From Massospora cicadina (taxonomy: Eukaryota; Entomophthoromycota; Entomophthoromycetes; Entomophthorales; Entomophthoraceae), in contig JAKSZP010013551.1 of the NCBI GenBank assembly GCA_022478985.1, positions 1 through 64,000 on the forward strand: 64,000 nt of DNA, given 5' to 3'. This document shows, piece by piece, positions 12,145-21,462 of this stretch. Both the position numbers and the translations under genes were made by a program. Positions within the stretch are counted from its first letter, which is position 1; each line of letters begins with the position of its first letter. The notes below the pieces were generated by a model, which ran no database searches, was not told the origin of the DNA, and saw only the letters and a program-made list of their open reading frames with translations.

Positions 12145-12636
12145 CTAAGCCTTATCTATTTTTATTACTGTCTTCCAAGTTTTATATTGATTATTTAGTC
12201 TAACAGCGGCCATCTTTGGCCTATACAAACAGGAGTTGGATTTTGAGAGCGATATTGGGAAGGCTATCGCCTCCCTATACACCTTGTCTTGGAGTCGGGG
12301 CATGTTTCTGGGGGTAAGCATACTTGCAACTGTCCTCCAAGGGGTGTTTATCCGTGGCTCCTGTAGCATACGCACTAGGAGAATGGTTTCAGGGACCTTG
12401 TCTGCCCTTTGGTCATTAACTTGGGCCCTGCTTCTCAATTCATTCATGCTCATTGGAAGGAGCCAGTGCATTACATCATCAGCCCAAATGTCCAATGAGC
12501 ATGGAGTTGGGTTTTTTGTTTGGTAACTTTGGCATGAACGCCCATTGGGTCTAAAATATGATCCTCTTATTGTTAATTTTGGCCTGAATGCCCATTGAGT
12601 CTGAAGTAGGATCCTCTCCCCAACTTCAAGTGCAAG
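12145..12636 (-). CDS. G1 post-integrase open frame, unknown
   Basis: About 163 codons are open on the minus strand immediately downstream of the integrase of G1, in an element where other frames are broken every few dozen codons. The first in-frame ATG is at 12495 (116 codons). The product would be basic and rich in Arg, Pro and Trp; I recognise no family. Arguments against a real gene: a 50-base near-tandem repeat crosses it in two different frames, and its last codons may belong to an inserted LTR. It could be a C-terminal extension of pol, a small accessory ORF, or chance. Confidence 0.3.
   Translation of the reverse strand, partial: LALEVGERILLQTQWAFRPKLTIRGSYFRPNGRSCQSYQTKNPTPCSLDIWADDVMHWLLPMSMNELRSRAQVNDQRADKVPETILLVRMLQEPRINTPWRTVASMLTPRNMPRLQDKVYREAIAFPISLSKSNSCLYRPKMAAVRLNNQYKTWKTVIKIDKA
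12529..12628. repeat. Two near-tandem 50-base units
   Basis: TTGGCATGAACGCCCATTGG at about 12529 and TTGGCCTGAATGCCCATTGA at about 12579 start two similar units of 50 bases, each ending in ATCCTCT. They lie between integrase and LTR of G1. The period is not a multiple of three. Confidence 0.6.
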
Positions 12637-12714
12637 CTAAAGTATAAATTAGAATAAAACTATTATATAAATATTTTTTTGTTTTTGTTTTTTTTGTTTT
12701 TATTTTCTTAATTA

Positions 12715-13990
12715 GCCCACTTATTAAACCTTCTTAGGACTTTTTCATGGACTCAGTTGTATATATGGCCAGTCCTAAATGACTTGATTGTGTATATAAA
12801 CTTAGACATTTTCTCAATCACTTCAAATGGCCCAACTCAAATATGATCTAACTTTTACAATTGCCCAATCCGCGGGTGTTGAAAGATAGAACTTTGTCAT
12901 TAACTTCAATTACAGCCAGTGTGTAGCAATTCTCTAAGTTCTTTTGATGTTGGGACTTTTTCTCATAAAAACTGCTCTTAAAGGCTTGAGCTTGTAGTTT
13001 GATTAAAGCATCCGCAAACTTCTCAATGTACTGATGATGAGTGTTTTTGCCAGGATCCTCTAGGGCTGAATATAGCAACGTTGGTAGGGCTGGGTATCTA
13101 CCATATAATACTTGAAATGGAGACATCCTGGTTGATGAATGGTAGGAGATATTGTAGGCGAAGAATGCCAAACTTAAATAAGTACTCCATTTGGATGGTT
13201 CAGCTGAGGTTAATTTCCAAATAATGTTCACCAATGTCCCATTTGCACGCTCAATAGTCCCATTAGTTTTGGGGTGATAGGGGGCAGAAAGCACACCTCA
13301 TACTCCCATTAGTTGGTCGAACTTGGCGAGGACATTAGTGGTAAAGTTGGTTCTGTTATTGGTCAGAATAACCTGGGGACATCCATGTTTGTGGATGATG
13401 TTTTCAAGGACAAACTTGGCAGTTATTGCTGCTCCAGCTTCCCAAATGGCCTTGGCCTCAACCCATTTGGTCAATTGTTCAATGGCTATGATTATGTACT
13501 TGACCTTTGTATTGCTTGTTGGAAGTGGGCCAACAACGTCAATAGATACAGTGTGCCAGGCAAAGTTGGGCCAAACAATCTGGTAAGATGTGCTTTTTTG
13601 TAATGGTTTTTCACCTTGGCACTCTGCACAGTATTCTAGTGCTTCTTGGATGTTGAAATACATTGAACCCCAGTAATAGAATTGCTTCAGATTCTCTTTC
13701 ATCTTCTTGAATCTGCCATGCCCTATAGCCTTATGCGCTGCCATTATTAGGTCTGTTTGGGCCAATGGTCTTGGAAAATAAACTTTTTGTCCTTGACAAT
13801 CTTGTAAAGCATCCCATTTTCAATGATTGTATTTTTTCATAGATCCAATAATATTTTTTGACAGATTTGGGCTCATCTTGATACTCTCCACTGATCATTT
13901 TCATAAAAAATTTATTGGTGGCCCAACTAAATGTTGTGATGGTGGGTAAACAGGATAGGCAGTTAGCATTTTGGTGTTTTGCCACAGCCC
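12715..13990 (-). pseudogene. G1 integrase (broken)
   Basis: Retroviral-type integrase joins element cDNA to the genome. The N-terminal HHCC zinc domain is at about 13600-13740 (HKAIGHGR followed later by YCAEC). The core contains VSIDVVGPL near 13545 and the second acidic position near 13345, where LTNNRTNF replaces the usual TDNG-type motif (Asp to Asn). The third catalytic residue is present in NGTIERANG near 13245. The C-terminal domain has a KLDHIWVGPFEVIEK block near 12800-12840. A frameshift/stop separates the core halves near 13296. The start of the segment (from about 13990) still belongs to the RNase H/integrase spacer. It is not functional. Confidence 0.85.
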
Positions 13991-14076
13991 AATGCTCAAT
14001 GGTTTAGTCATAAGCTTGAAGATTTAATGACCAGCGGGCTAATTGGTCCTCAGGTTCTCTTAAGTTGTTTAAACAT

Positions 14077-14877
14077 TGTTGGACATTCACCTTCTCAACT
14101 TAGGAGAAAGAATGTTGGAGGTATGAGTGCTCCCAAATCTGCTACCATGATTGGCCCATCTCCTACCCAATCTTTGAATAATATTGTGGTTATCAACAAT
14201 ATGAGTACCAATGGCGAAAAGACCTTGGTGGATTCTCAGTGGAATCCTGACTATGGGAAAAATAAGGATTATAACCAAAATTGGCATAATAAGGTAAGAA
14301 CTGATAATAGGAATTCTCTGACTTCTCAGCTGAATTTGAGGTGTTTGTTACCACACAAATATGACCACCTCCAAGGTGCAAAGATTTTACTTGATGATAA
14401 TAGGATAAAAATTAACAAATTATTACCACACAAATCTGATCGCCTCTGAGGTGCAAAGATATTACTCAATAATGATAGGGTAAACATTAACCAATCATTA
14501 CCACATGATTCTGACCACCGCCAAGGTGAGAAGATTTTACTCACTGGTGATTGGATACAAATTATCAAATCACTACCACATGGGTTGGTTTTGCCTCAAA
14601 AAAAATTTATCTTCGATATGATAGGCCAAAAGCCTATATTTCCTAATTTGGAGGACTCAGCTTTATATACTTTTACTTTGAATACCCCTGGTCTCGAAAT
14701 CCAAACTAGTTTAAATAGGAAAAACTAGTATTGAAAAAAGGACCTTTCTTGGTTTTTCCCCACTTAAAACAATAAAAAACATAAAAACTTTAATAAAGCG
14801 TTATTTTATACTCATATTAAAAGAGTAAGATTCTCACTCTGGGAAAATATTTGTGGCATCCATCGGTGGATCCCACA
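14077..14877 (+). mobile_element. S1: 801-base solo LTR inside G1 RNase H
   Basis: The G1 RNase H reading stops in the block DHASLRCL near 14880 and resumes as CLNNLREPEDQ near 14072-14040. The 801 extra bases are flanked by AACAT at 14072-14076 and 14878-14882, and run from TGTTGGACATT to GGATCCCACA, i.e. TG...CA with imperfect inverted ends. A TATA box (TATATACTTT near 14666) and AATAAAG (near 14791) are placed as in a plus-oriented LTR. I infer a solo LTR left by recombination; no internal region or second LTR is present. Its family has no other copy in the window. Confidence 0.8.
14348..14596 (+). repeat. 75-base tandem repeat array in S1
   Basis: Three full units start at 14348, 14423 and 14498, each exactly 75 bases, plus a partial fourth from 14573. 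Each begins with a TTACCACA-like core and contains a GGTGCAAAGAT-like or GGTGAGAAGAT core 24-40 bases later. The array lies upstream of the TATA box of S1, the place where LTRs often carry enhancer repeats. The unit length is 25 codons and the plus frame is nearly open across it. Confidence 0.85.
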
Positions 14878-16100
14878 AACATCTTAGGGAAGCATGATCA
14901 TTAACAACTTTGAAATGAGTGCCATGAAGGTAGACCCAGAATTGTATGCAAGTATATATGATGTCTAAGCATTCTCATTCCATCACTGTGTAGTTCCTTT
15001 CATGAACGTTTAAGGTCTAACTAGCAAAGGCAACTGGATGTTCTTCACCATCTTTTCCAACTTGGGATAACACATCCCCCACTGCTTTTTGGGATGCATC
15101 AATTTTGGATGATAAATTTGCAATCAAAATCTGGGTATCAAAGAACAGGTGCACTTAATAGGGCAATTGGAGTTGGTCAAGTGCATCCTGGCAAGCTGGA
15201 TTCCAGTTGAATGGAGCCTTATCTTTAAGAAGATAGAAAAGCGGCTCTCCAAGTTGTGCAAAGTTGGTGATAAATTGGCAATAGTACTTAATCATGTCTA
15301 GGAATACTTGAATATCACATTTGGATTTGGGCAGTTTCATTTTGGAGATGGCATCCAGCTTAGAGGGTTGGTGCTGAAGACCCACTTTATCAATCACAAA
15401 TCTGAGGTATTCCAGTTGGTCTTTGACAAACTGACATTCTCTGGGCTTGATTTTTAAGTTTGCAGCAGCTAGCCTTCTAAAAACCTCCTTTAAACGTTCC
15501 AGGTGGTCATCAAAAGTGCGGCTGAAAACGTTGGTATCATCAAGGTACACTAGTACACATGACAATTTTAAATCTCCCAGGATTGTGTCCATTGCCTGTT
15601 GGAATGTAGCTGGGTCATTTCAGAGCCCTTGAGGCATTCTCATCAGCTGAAATAGGCCCTCTTGGTTTATATTTGCACATTTCTCATGCTCCTCTTTGGG
15701 AAGATCTATTTGCAATTTCTTCTGATAAGGTCCATTGCCAAGAAGAACTTTGCACCCCTATCCTATCCAAGGCACTGTCAATTCAAGTCATTGGGTACAA
15801 GTCCTTCTTTGTAATGTTGTTTTTTTCCAATAATTAATGACTACTCAGTTGCTTCCATCCTTTTTCTTCACTATTAAAATTGGTGCTGCCCATGGACTTT
15901 TGAAGGGACTAACATGCCACAATTGAGTAGTTCGTTAATCTCCTTGGAAACTGCTTCTTTTGATGATTTTGAGCATCTAATCAGGCTTAATTGAATAGGT
16001 TATGATCTCCAGTATCATTTTGTGGGTGACACCATTAGCACATCCTAAGTCAAAATCATCTTGTGCGAATATTTCCTAATATTTAGTGAATAATCCTGAG
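14878..16100 (-). pseudogene. G1 reverse transcriptase and RNase H (broken)
   Basis: This is the replication enzyme of G1. On the minus strand the palm motif SCVLVYLDDTNVFSRTF lies near 15530-15580 inside an open stretch of 145 codons (15592-15155) that continues into the thumb and tether (LIKYYCQF-like and PFNWNPACQDAL). RNase H follows at about 15130-14880 (a KIDASQKAVGDVLSQ block and a DHASL block) and is completed, beyond the S1 insertion, at about 14071-13990 (LREPEDQLARWSLNLQAYD). The N-terminal part of the RT above 15600 has several frameshifts and stops. The catalytic YLDD is intact. Confidence 0.85.
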
Positions 16101-16483
16101 CTTGGCCCTTCTTGAAGTTGGTCAAGTTGCTTAAATTGGCCATAGGGATAACATTATTTATGCTGAGTAGGTCCTTATTGGGTATCCTAATTTGACAAAA
16201 GTTCCGAACTCATGGAATGAGTGAATTTCTGTGGTATGGAACAGATTCAGGAAAGTGATTGTTTGATGTCACCTGATGGAGATGGGCCAATTTTGCAGAT
16301 TATCACATAAGGTCTGTAATTCTCCGTGGCCCAGAATGATAATACCAGGGGAAATGTTTGGTTTGAATTGATATTTAGACCATGGTTGATATACTTCACC
16401 ATAAAGTTCTTCCAGGATATTAATTGTTAATCCTGTCAGAACAATTACTTGTTCTCTGATGGTATAGTGATGGTCTGATTTGA

Positions 16484-17000
16484 TCAAAGTGGAATGCCAT
16501 TTGACTCATCAATCTGTGTGGGTAGTGATTTTATCTTTGACCATGCTTTGGAATACTCAATTGGGATGACTCCATCTTTGTAGGATAGATTTATGAATAG
16601 GCTGGGTTTCTTTTTATCAACTGCCTTATCACATTTATAGTAAAATGGAATAGCCTGGCCAAGAATGTTGAGAGTATCGTCATTGTGATTGGTAACAACC
16701 ACACATCTTCTTAGGAAATCAGTCCTAATTAGGATATCATAGTTTGTGTTTGGCAACACTATGGCAGGTGCTGTTACTACAATGGATCCAAATCTGAGCG
16801 TTAGGGTACTGTATGTGCCCAGTGATTAAGTTGTATGCGCTCCAGCTGTTCCATATTCCTGACAGTGGGCAACATCAGGTGCAATTTTCAGTTTTTTAAC
16901 CAACTATGTTCTGACTATATTGATAGGAGCACCACTATCAATGATGGCATGAACTTGACCTTGTTTACCACTATGTCCACATAAGTACATTCATAGTAGT
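16484..17000 (-). pseudogene. G1 aspartic protease
   Basis: This retropepsin-like domain would cut the Gag-Pol polyprotein. The active-site motif AIIDSGAPINIV reads on the minus strand, with DSG at about 16931-16939. The second half has NYDILIRTDFL near 16735 and is open from 16759 to 16484. A stop near 16905 and frame changes break it. The spacer to RT (INLSYKDGVIPIEY near 16560-16600) is recognisable also in G2 and G5, which helps to place insertions there. Confidence 0.78.
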
Positions 17001-17379
17001 TTTCAGAGGTATTTATTGTATGAATGATGTGATTGCTGCCCAATTCCAGTTGTTATTTCGGGCTTGAGCAAAGATCTGGGAAGTTATCTGCTAAGGTCTT
17101 CATGAGAATAGCTACTTGAACGTTGTTAAGCTTAGGTAGGTCAGTTGAACATCTGGGTTGGAGGTCTAAACCCTGATCAATAATCTGCTTTGCATAAGGT
17201 TTTGATACTTCTGTTCAGGCTTCCTTGGTAATTTTCAAGGGTTTAGTTTCTTTTGCTGTGGCTTGAGTAGTGACCATCATGACATCTTAGCCCTTATATA
17301 TAGTTGAGGTTATTTTAAGCAACATCTTTGGCCCTAAAGAGCTCATCAGGGTCAGGTGGATTGGTTTGAAAATTGATGG

Positions 17380-19330
17380 AGTTAGAGCATTCTGCCTCTA
17401 CTCCACTTGTTCTTTTCCCGCCTCATTGTTGCTGTTTTCTTGAGCAAAGTTGACCTCAGGCTTTTTTTTTGGACTGTCTGTAGCATTGTCTAACAAAGTG
17501 CCCTATTTGACCACATTTGTAGCATGTAATCGGCCCTGTTTGCTGTTTTTGCTCAAATTTTGGTTCAGATTTTGGAATTTTTCCCCTGGTTGGACATAAA
17601 GTTGTTTTTGGGCCCAAAAATTGGGATTTTTGCTGTCTTTGGCCCAATTAGGTGTTTTGAAATTATGGGAACAGCTTCTCAAGTAATTAGTGAGCTCTTG
17701 GATTTCCAAGCTTCCATTGAATGCAGGCAACATGACATTGTGAAGTTCACGGAAGGGCATAATTGTGTGCTTCATTGCAATCTTAGCATCAAACTTATCT
17801 ATTGCATTGCACCCATTCAGAACTTGTGTCTCATGGAAAAATCTTCTGTAAATTCCTTAATAGTCTCATTATGTTTGAATTCAATACTAAGAAACTCTCT
17901 TTTTCAGGTTTCTAGTTTCTCAGGCCCTCCAAACTGTTTGGTTATTGCAATTTTGGCATCCATATAGGATCAATTATCACCTAAATAGGGCATAACAAGG
18001 TCACAGCTTTGGGCATCAAGTTAGATAATAAGTGCTGATCATTTTCATGGTCTGATGCTCCTCTCAATGTTTTTTCAAATAACTTGAGGAAAGAGTGAAC
18101 GTTTCCATCCTTATCAAACTTTGGTAAATTTAGTGGTTTGAGGTCATCTCACCCAGTTATGGGCATAGGGGTTGTACTTCTTGAACGTCTTGGTGTATCA
18201 TTGCCCATAATCAGCCCTCTTTCCCGTTGGGAAGTATCTGGAGTCAGGATTGATGCTAGGACTCTAGGCATAGAATGGATGTTTGAAATATCAGTTTCTG
18301 CATCAGTGTCAACTTTCAATTATTCAATTTCATAGTATTGCTCTGAACTACTGGATTCCAACACCTGAATTCAGACCTTAGTTACTTTTCCAGGCTGTTT
18401 TTTGGTAAATAAGTGGAGCTTTTTCCTATTTCTTTTTTTGTCAAAGCTGGGTGAGCACTGGAAGCCTTGCTTTTTGAGGAAATCATGTTTATTTTTTAAG
18501 GTTGTTGTACTCCTCTTTGAATAAAGCTTGATTGGTTGTTATGCTTTTTATAATTTTGTCCATACTGTCTCCTCAGTTATTTGTAGTTGATAATTGCATT
18601 CTAAGTTCCCAATTTTCCTGATTAATTTCAGTATTTCTGACCTGCAATCTTGACACCACAGTCCAAAGTTTAGAAATTTTTTTTTGATCTGGTCATCCTC
18701 TTCATCCCTATTTGGGACAACTGGTTTTGCTGCAAGGTCTTTGAAGTTTTTGTTCATAGTATCCAGCTTAGCCCAAACATACTCTTCAATGTCATCAACT
18801 TTTGCATCTAACTCCAGGTGATTTCTTTGGCCCAAAGTGGCATGTATGGTAAGTCATTCTGATTGAGACAATAGGTAATCATAATAGCTTTCCACTTTTT
18901 GACAGCGGTTATTCATGGTTTGTACCCATTCTCATGATAGCTCATACTAAGCAAGAACTTCTGCGGATATCTTTGGGACTCCTTTGTTCAGAAGCTCCTC
19001 AGGGTGTTTAATCTCCCATGAGCTTCATTGGAAAGTCCCTTATTATCAACAATTGCCTTTCAGACTTCAGCAAAACTGGGATTTAGTTTGTCCAGTAGGG
19101 CATTTCAGGAAGATTGTTCCTTCCATTGCACATGGTATATTTACATGATTTCCAGATTTTATCTAGCAATGATTCGCTGGGTATGCTTAATTGAGTGTTG
19201 AACAAAGTTAGCCAGGAATTGTTAGTTGCTTTACTGTCTGTGAGACGTCTGGCAAGAGATACCATGGTTGCATTGTGGGACTTTATATATATCTCCATCT
19301 TGAGTGCATGATCCTTTAGGTAGTAGAACA
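17380..19330 (-). pseudogene. G1 gag with CCHC zinc knuckle
   Basis: This would be the structural protein of the virus-like particle. From the 5' side: a 71-codon open stretch (19298-19083), a coiled-coil-like segment rich in Lys/Asp/Glu (18835-18548), and near the C-terminus TCYKCGQIGHFVRQC at about 17490-17530, a perfect C-x2-C-x4-H-x4-C nucleocapsid knuckle. Frames are broken between these blocks. Confidence 0.75.
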
Positions 19331-19621
19331 GGCTGAAAGAGGGATTTGTTTATGAAGTATAAATCCCAAAACCCTGATATAGGGTTTCCTACATAGTTTT
19401 TATGCTTGAGAGTGTAAGATTAATCGGTCTAGTTGTATCCACATGAGCTCCCCTCACTGTGATAAAATCCAGGGAGTAGAAGGTACTTGCTTCAGAGCCT
19501 TAGCAGCTAGTATTAAAATAATCTGAGATTTCTTTGTTGCTAGTTTCCATCTCATTGTCACTTTCTCATCTGGCCAATTCTGCCAGGAATTGGTTATGGT
19601 AATCCATTTTGGAGAGTGTCA

Positions 19622-19640
19622 CCAGTTTGTGTGAGCACCA
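19622..19640 (-). promoter_or_regulatory. G1 primer-binding site
   Basis: Two bases inside the 5' LTR, the minus strand reads TGGTGCTCACACAAACTGG. TGG is the complement of a tRNA CCA end. G2 and G6 share the first ten bases TGGTGCTCAC, so the primer appears to be the same. I cannot name the tRNA. Confidence 0.6.
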
Positions 19641-19642
19641 GT

Positions 19643-20741
19643 TGTCAAAATCTGGGGATCACTTACTTGAAAATTGATATCCTGCACACTTAATCAGGAT
19701 GAAGTTCCACTGGATGATCCTCAATATGGCCAGTGGCTTATGGTATATTCACCGTTCAGAAAACTTAATAGGCCTAATAAAATAGCCCCAACGCTTATGG
19801 TCAATATTGAGCTAATTTTCCCAGTGTATTCAGAAACTTCACCAAGGCAGGTTTCAATACAAGCTTTTCTTTCATCTTGCTGACACTTCTCCAAAGATAA
19901 GACTCTGTTAAAACTAAGAAGAGGATAAAATAAAATATCTTTTATTATAGGATATTATTTGATAATCAGTCTTGGGCCAAGCGCTAGTACTTATACCTCT
20001 AGGGCATCTCCTGGCCACATTTGAGCAAAAAATTTCAACAGATATATTACCACCTCAGTTTGGTCCTTGGACTGATATGACTGAAACCTTTTCTTAGGTT
20101 TATTTGTGACAAAATACTCTCAAAATTGGGAGGATTTCAGGTACAAAAATTGCAATAAAAGCATGCAAACTGTCCTAGAATCTTCAGGATTTGAGTTTCA
20201 TCATACTGCTGACAAAATACACCTTTTGTGAAATTATTGCCTCAATTAAAGTAGATGACATACCCCTAATTGGGATGTCAGCATGCCTCTCCCTTAATAG
20301 CACTAGGTACTCCCTTTCAGGTGATCTATGTGCAAGTGCTATTGTGCCAATTATGTGGATCAACATATAAATTTTGCCCTAGGGGTGAAAAATTGATTAC
20401 ATTTTTCATTCATCTGATGGTCCATTGGATTTTTAGACGTTAACTTTGGGTCAGTCCCAAACAATTTTGTATATAAAGTTAATTGATTGTGCTCCCAATA
20501 ATTGGGACCAATTTTGAGATTTAATGCATAGGAAATTGGCCATAATATGAGAGCATATTCTGTCTGAGTTCTTTGATAAAATACTTGGTTGAATTGACTT
20601 TGAGATATTCATCCCAAATTATATATTTGCAATAGACTTTGAGGTGAGAAAATAGGTGTTAGATCAAGTGTTTAAAAGATAATTGGCCCAATCAGATGGT
20701 TGTCAAAGGTTTATTTTTGAGTCAACCACCAGAATCTGACA
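19643..20741 (-). repeat. G1 5' LTR
   Basis: 1099 bases, partner of 10529-11626. On the minus strand it starts TGTCAGATTCTGG and ends CCAGATTTTGACA, giving matching inverted ends TGTCA/TGACA. It would hold the element promoter. Confidence 0.92.
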
Positions 20742-20772
20742 GTCCCCTAGTCAACCTTCCCCAAATAAATAT
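20742..20772 (+). other. L1 3' tail beyond G1, with right GTCCC duplication
   Basis: GTCCC at 20742-20746 is the second G1 duplication. The following CTAGTCAACCTTCCCC and AATAAAT match the end of L4 (TCCCATGGTCAGCTTTCCCC, then ACAATAAAT, read on the minus strand at about 54365-54405). This shows that G1 landed in the last ~30 bases of L1. Confidence 0.78.
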
Positions 20773-21025
20773 TATACAAGAGGAATGGTACCATACTTAG
20801 CATAATTTTTAGTGCATCTAAAAGGGTTATTTGATTGTGGTGCAAGCGCTTGTAATGGACTGGTTGTTTCCATTAATGGACAAAGATATTGGGAAATATC
20901 AACCAGGTAATAGTCCATAAACTTGATAAAACCCCAGAAAGTGTTCTGAAAGTCTGCATACCACTATGATAATGTTGAAACCATCCTTGGATAAGAGTTA
21001 TGATAGTACCTAACCCTAACAATGA
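20773..21025. other. Flank between L1 and L3, no gene
   Basis: No supported reading frame. Its first ~35 bases (ACAAGAGGAATGGTACCATA and onward) resemble 24755-24790, so it belongs to the same older repeated background as the direct-repeat locus at 23.8-25.0 kb. Confidence 0.4.
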
Positions 21026-21043
21026 TCCTTGAACCCAGATAAG
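21026..21043. repeat. Target-site duplication of L3, left copy
   Basis: 18 bases TCCTTGAACCCAGATAAG, identical to 22939-22956. Confidence 0.93.
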
Positions 21044-21462
21044 ATTCGATTTATTTGAGGTACGCCGACCAGGGGATGGACAGTACTGATCACAACACTC
21101 AAAATGGCAAAACAAACTACTAACCAGGTGGGAAGCAGAAACTGCTTAACCCACCATGGCAGAGGGTGAGGAGGGGTCGGGGGGTTGGTTTTCAGAAAGA
21201 CCCGCCTCAATCAAGGGGTGTTGGTTGCAGTACCAGATCAGAGCAGAGAGCCAGGGCGTTGGGGCATCTGCATAGTGGGGGCTGAGGTCAGCGTAGTAGG
21301 AGTTTTCCACTTATGCATCAAGATAATGACGGGAAAGTGTCTCAACAAAAGCTGTGAGGAGAACTTCAGCTTCTTTGTGGGCTTCAGGAAGTTGGGTGAA
21401 AAGGGAGATACTGTGGCGGGTGATTTTGGCTGAGGGGTTGAATGAAGCAAGCGTTGCGACAT

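Larger units (their letters stand above)
10529..20741 (-). mobile_element. G1: complete but decayed Ty3/Gypsy element, minus strand
   Basis: This 10.2-kb LTR retrotransposon has 1.1-kb LTRs, a primer-binding site, a polypurine tract and a 5-base duplication GTCCC. Reading on the minus strand from 20741 downward, it has gag with a CCHC knuckle, protease, reverse transcriptase, RNase H and integrase (the Ty3/Gypsy order). It lies in the 3' UTR of L1 and contains the 801-base solo LTR S1 inside RNase H, so it is younger than L1 and older than S1. Stops and frameshifts are spread over all domains. Confidence 0.92.

Noticed and set aside
12236..12526. 96-codon plus ORF with hydrophobic stretches, a possible membrane protein.
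   Set aside because: It is antisense to the post-integrase frame of G1 and has no independent support.
13979..14449. 156-codon plus-strand ORF as a host gene.
   Set aside because: It begins in G1 RNase H antisense sequence and continues into S1, so it spans two unrelated elements across a target duplication.
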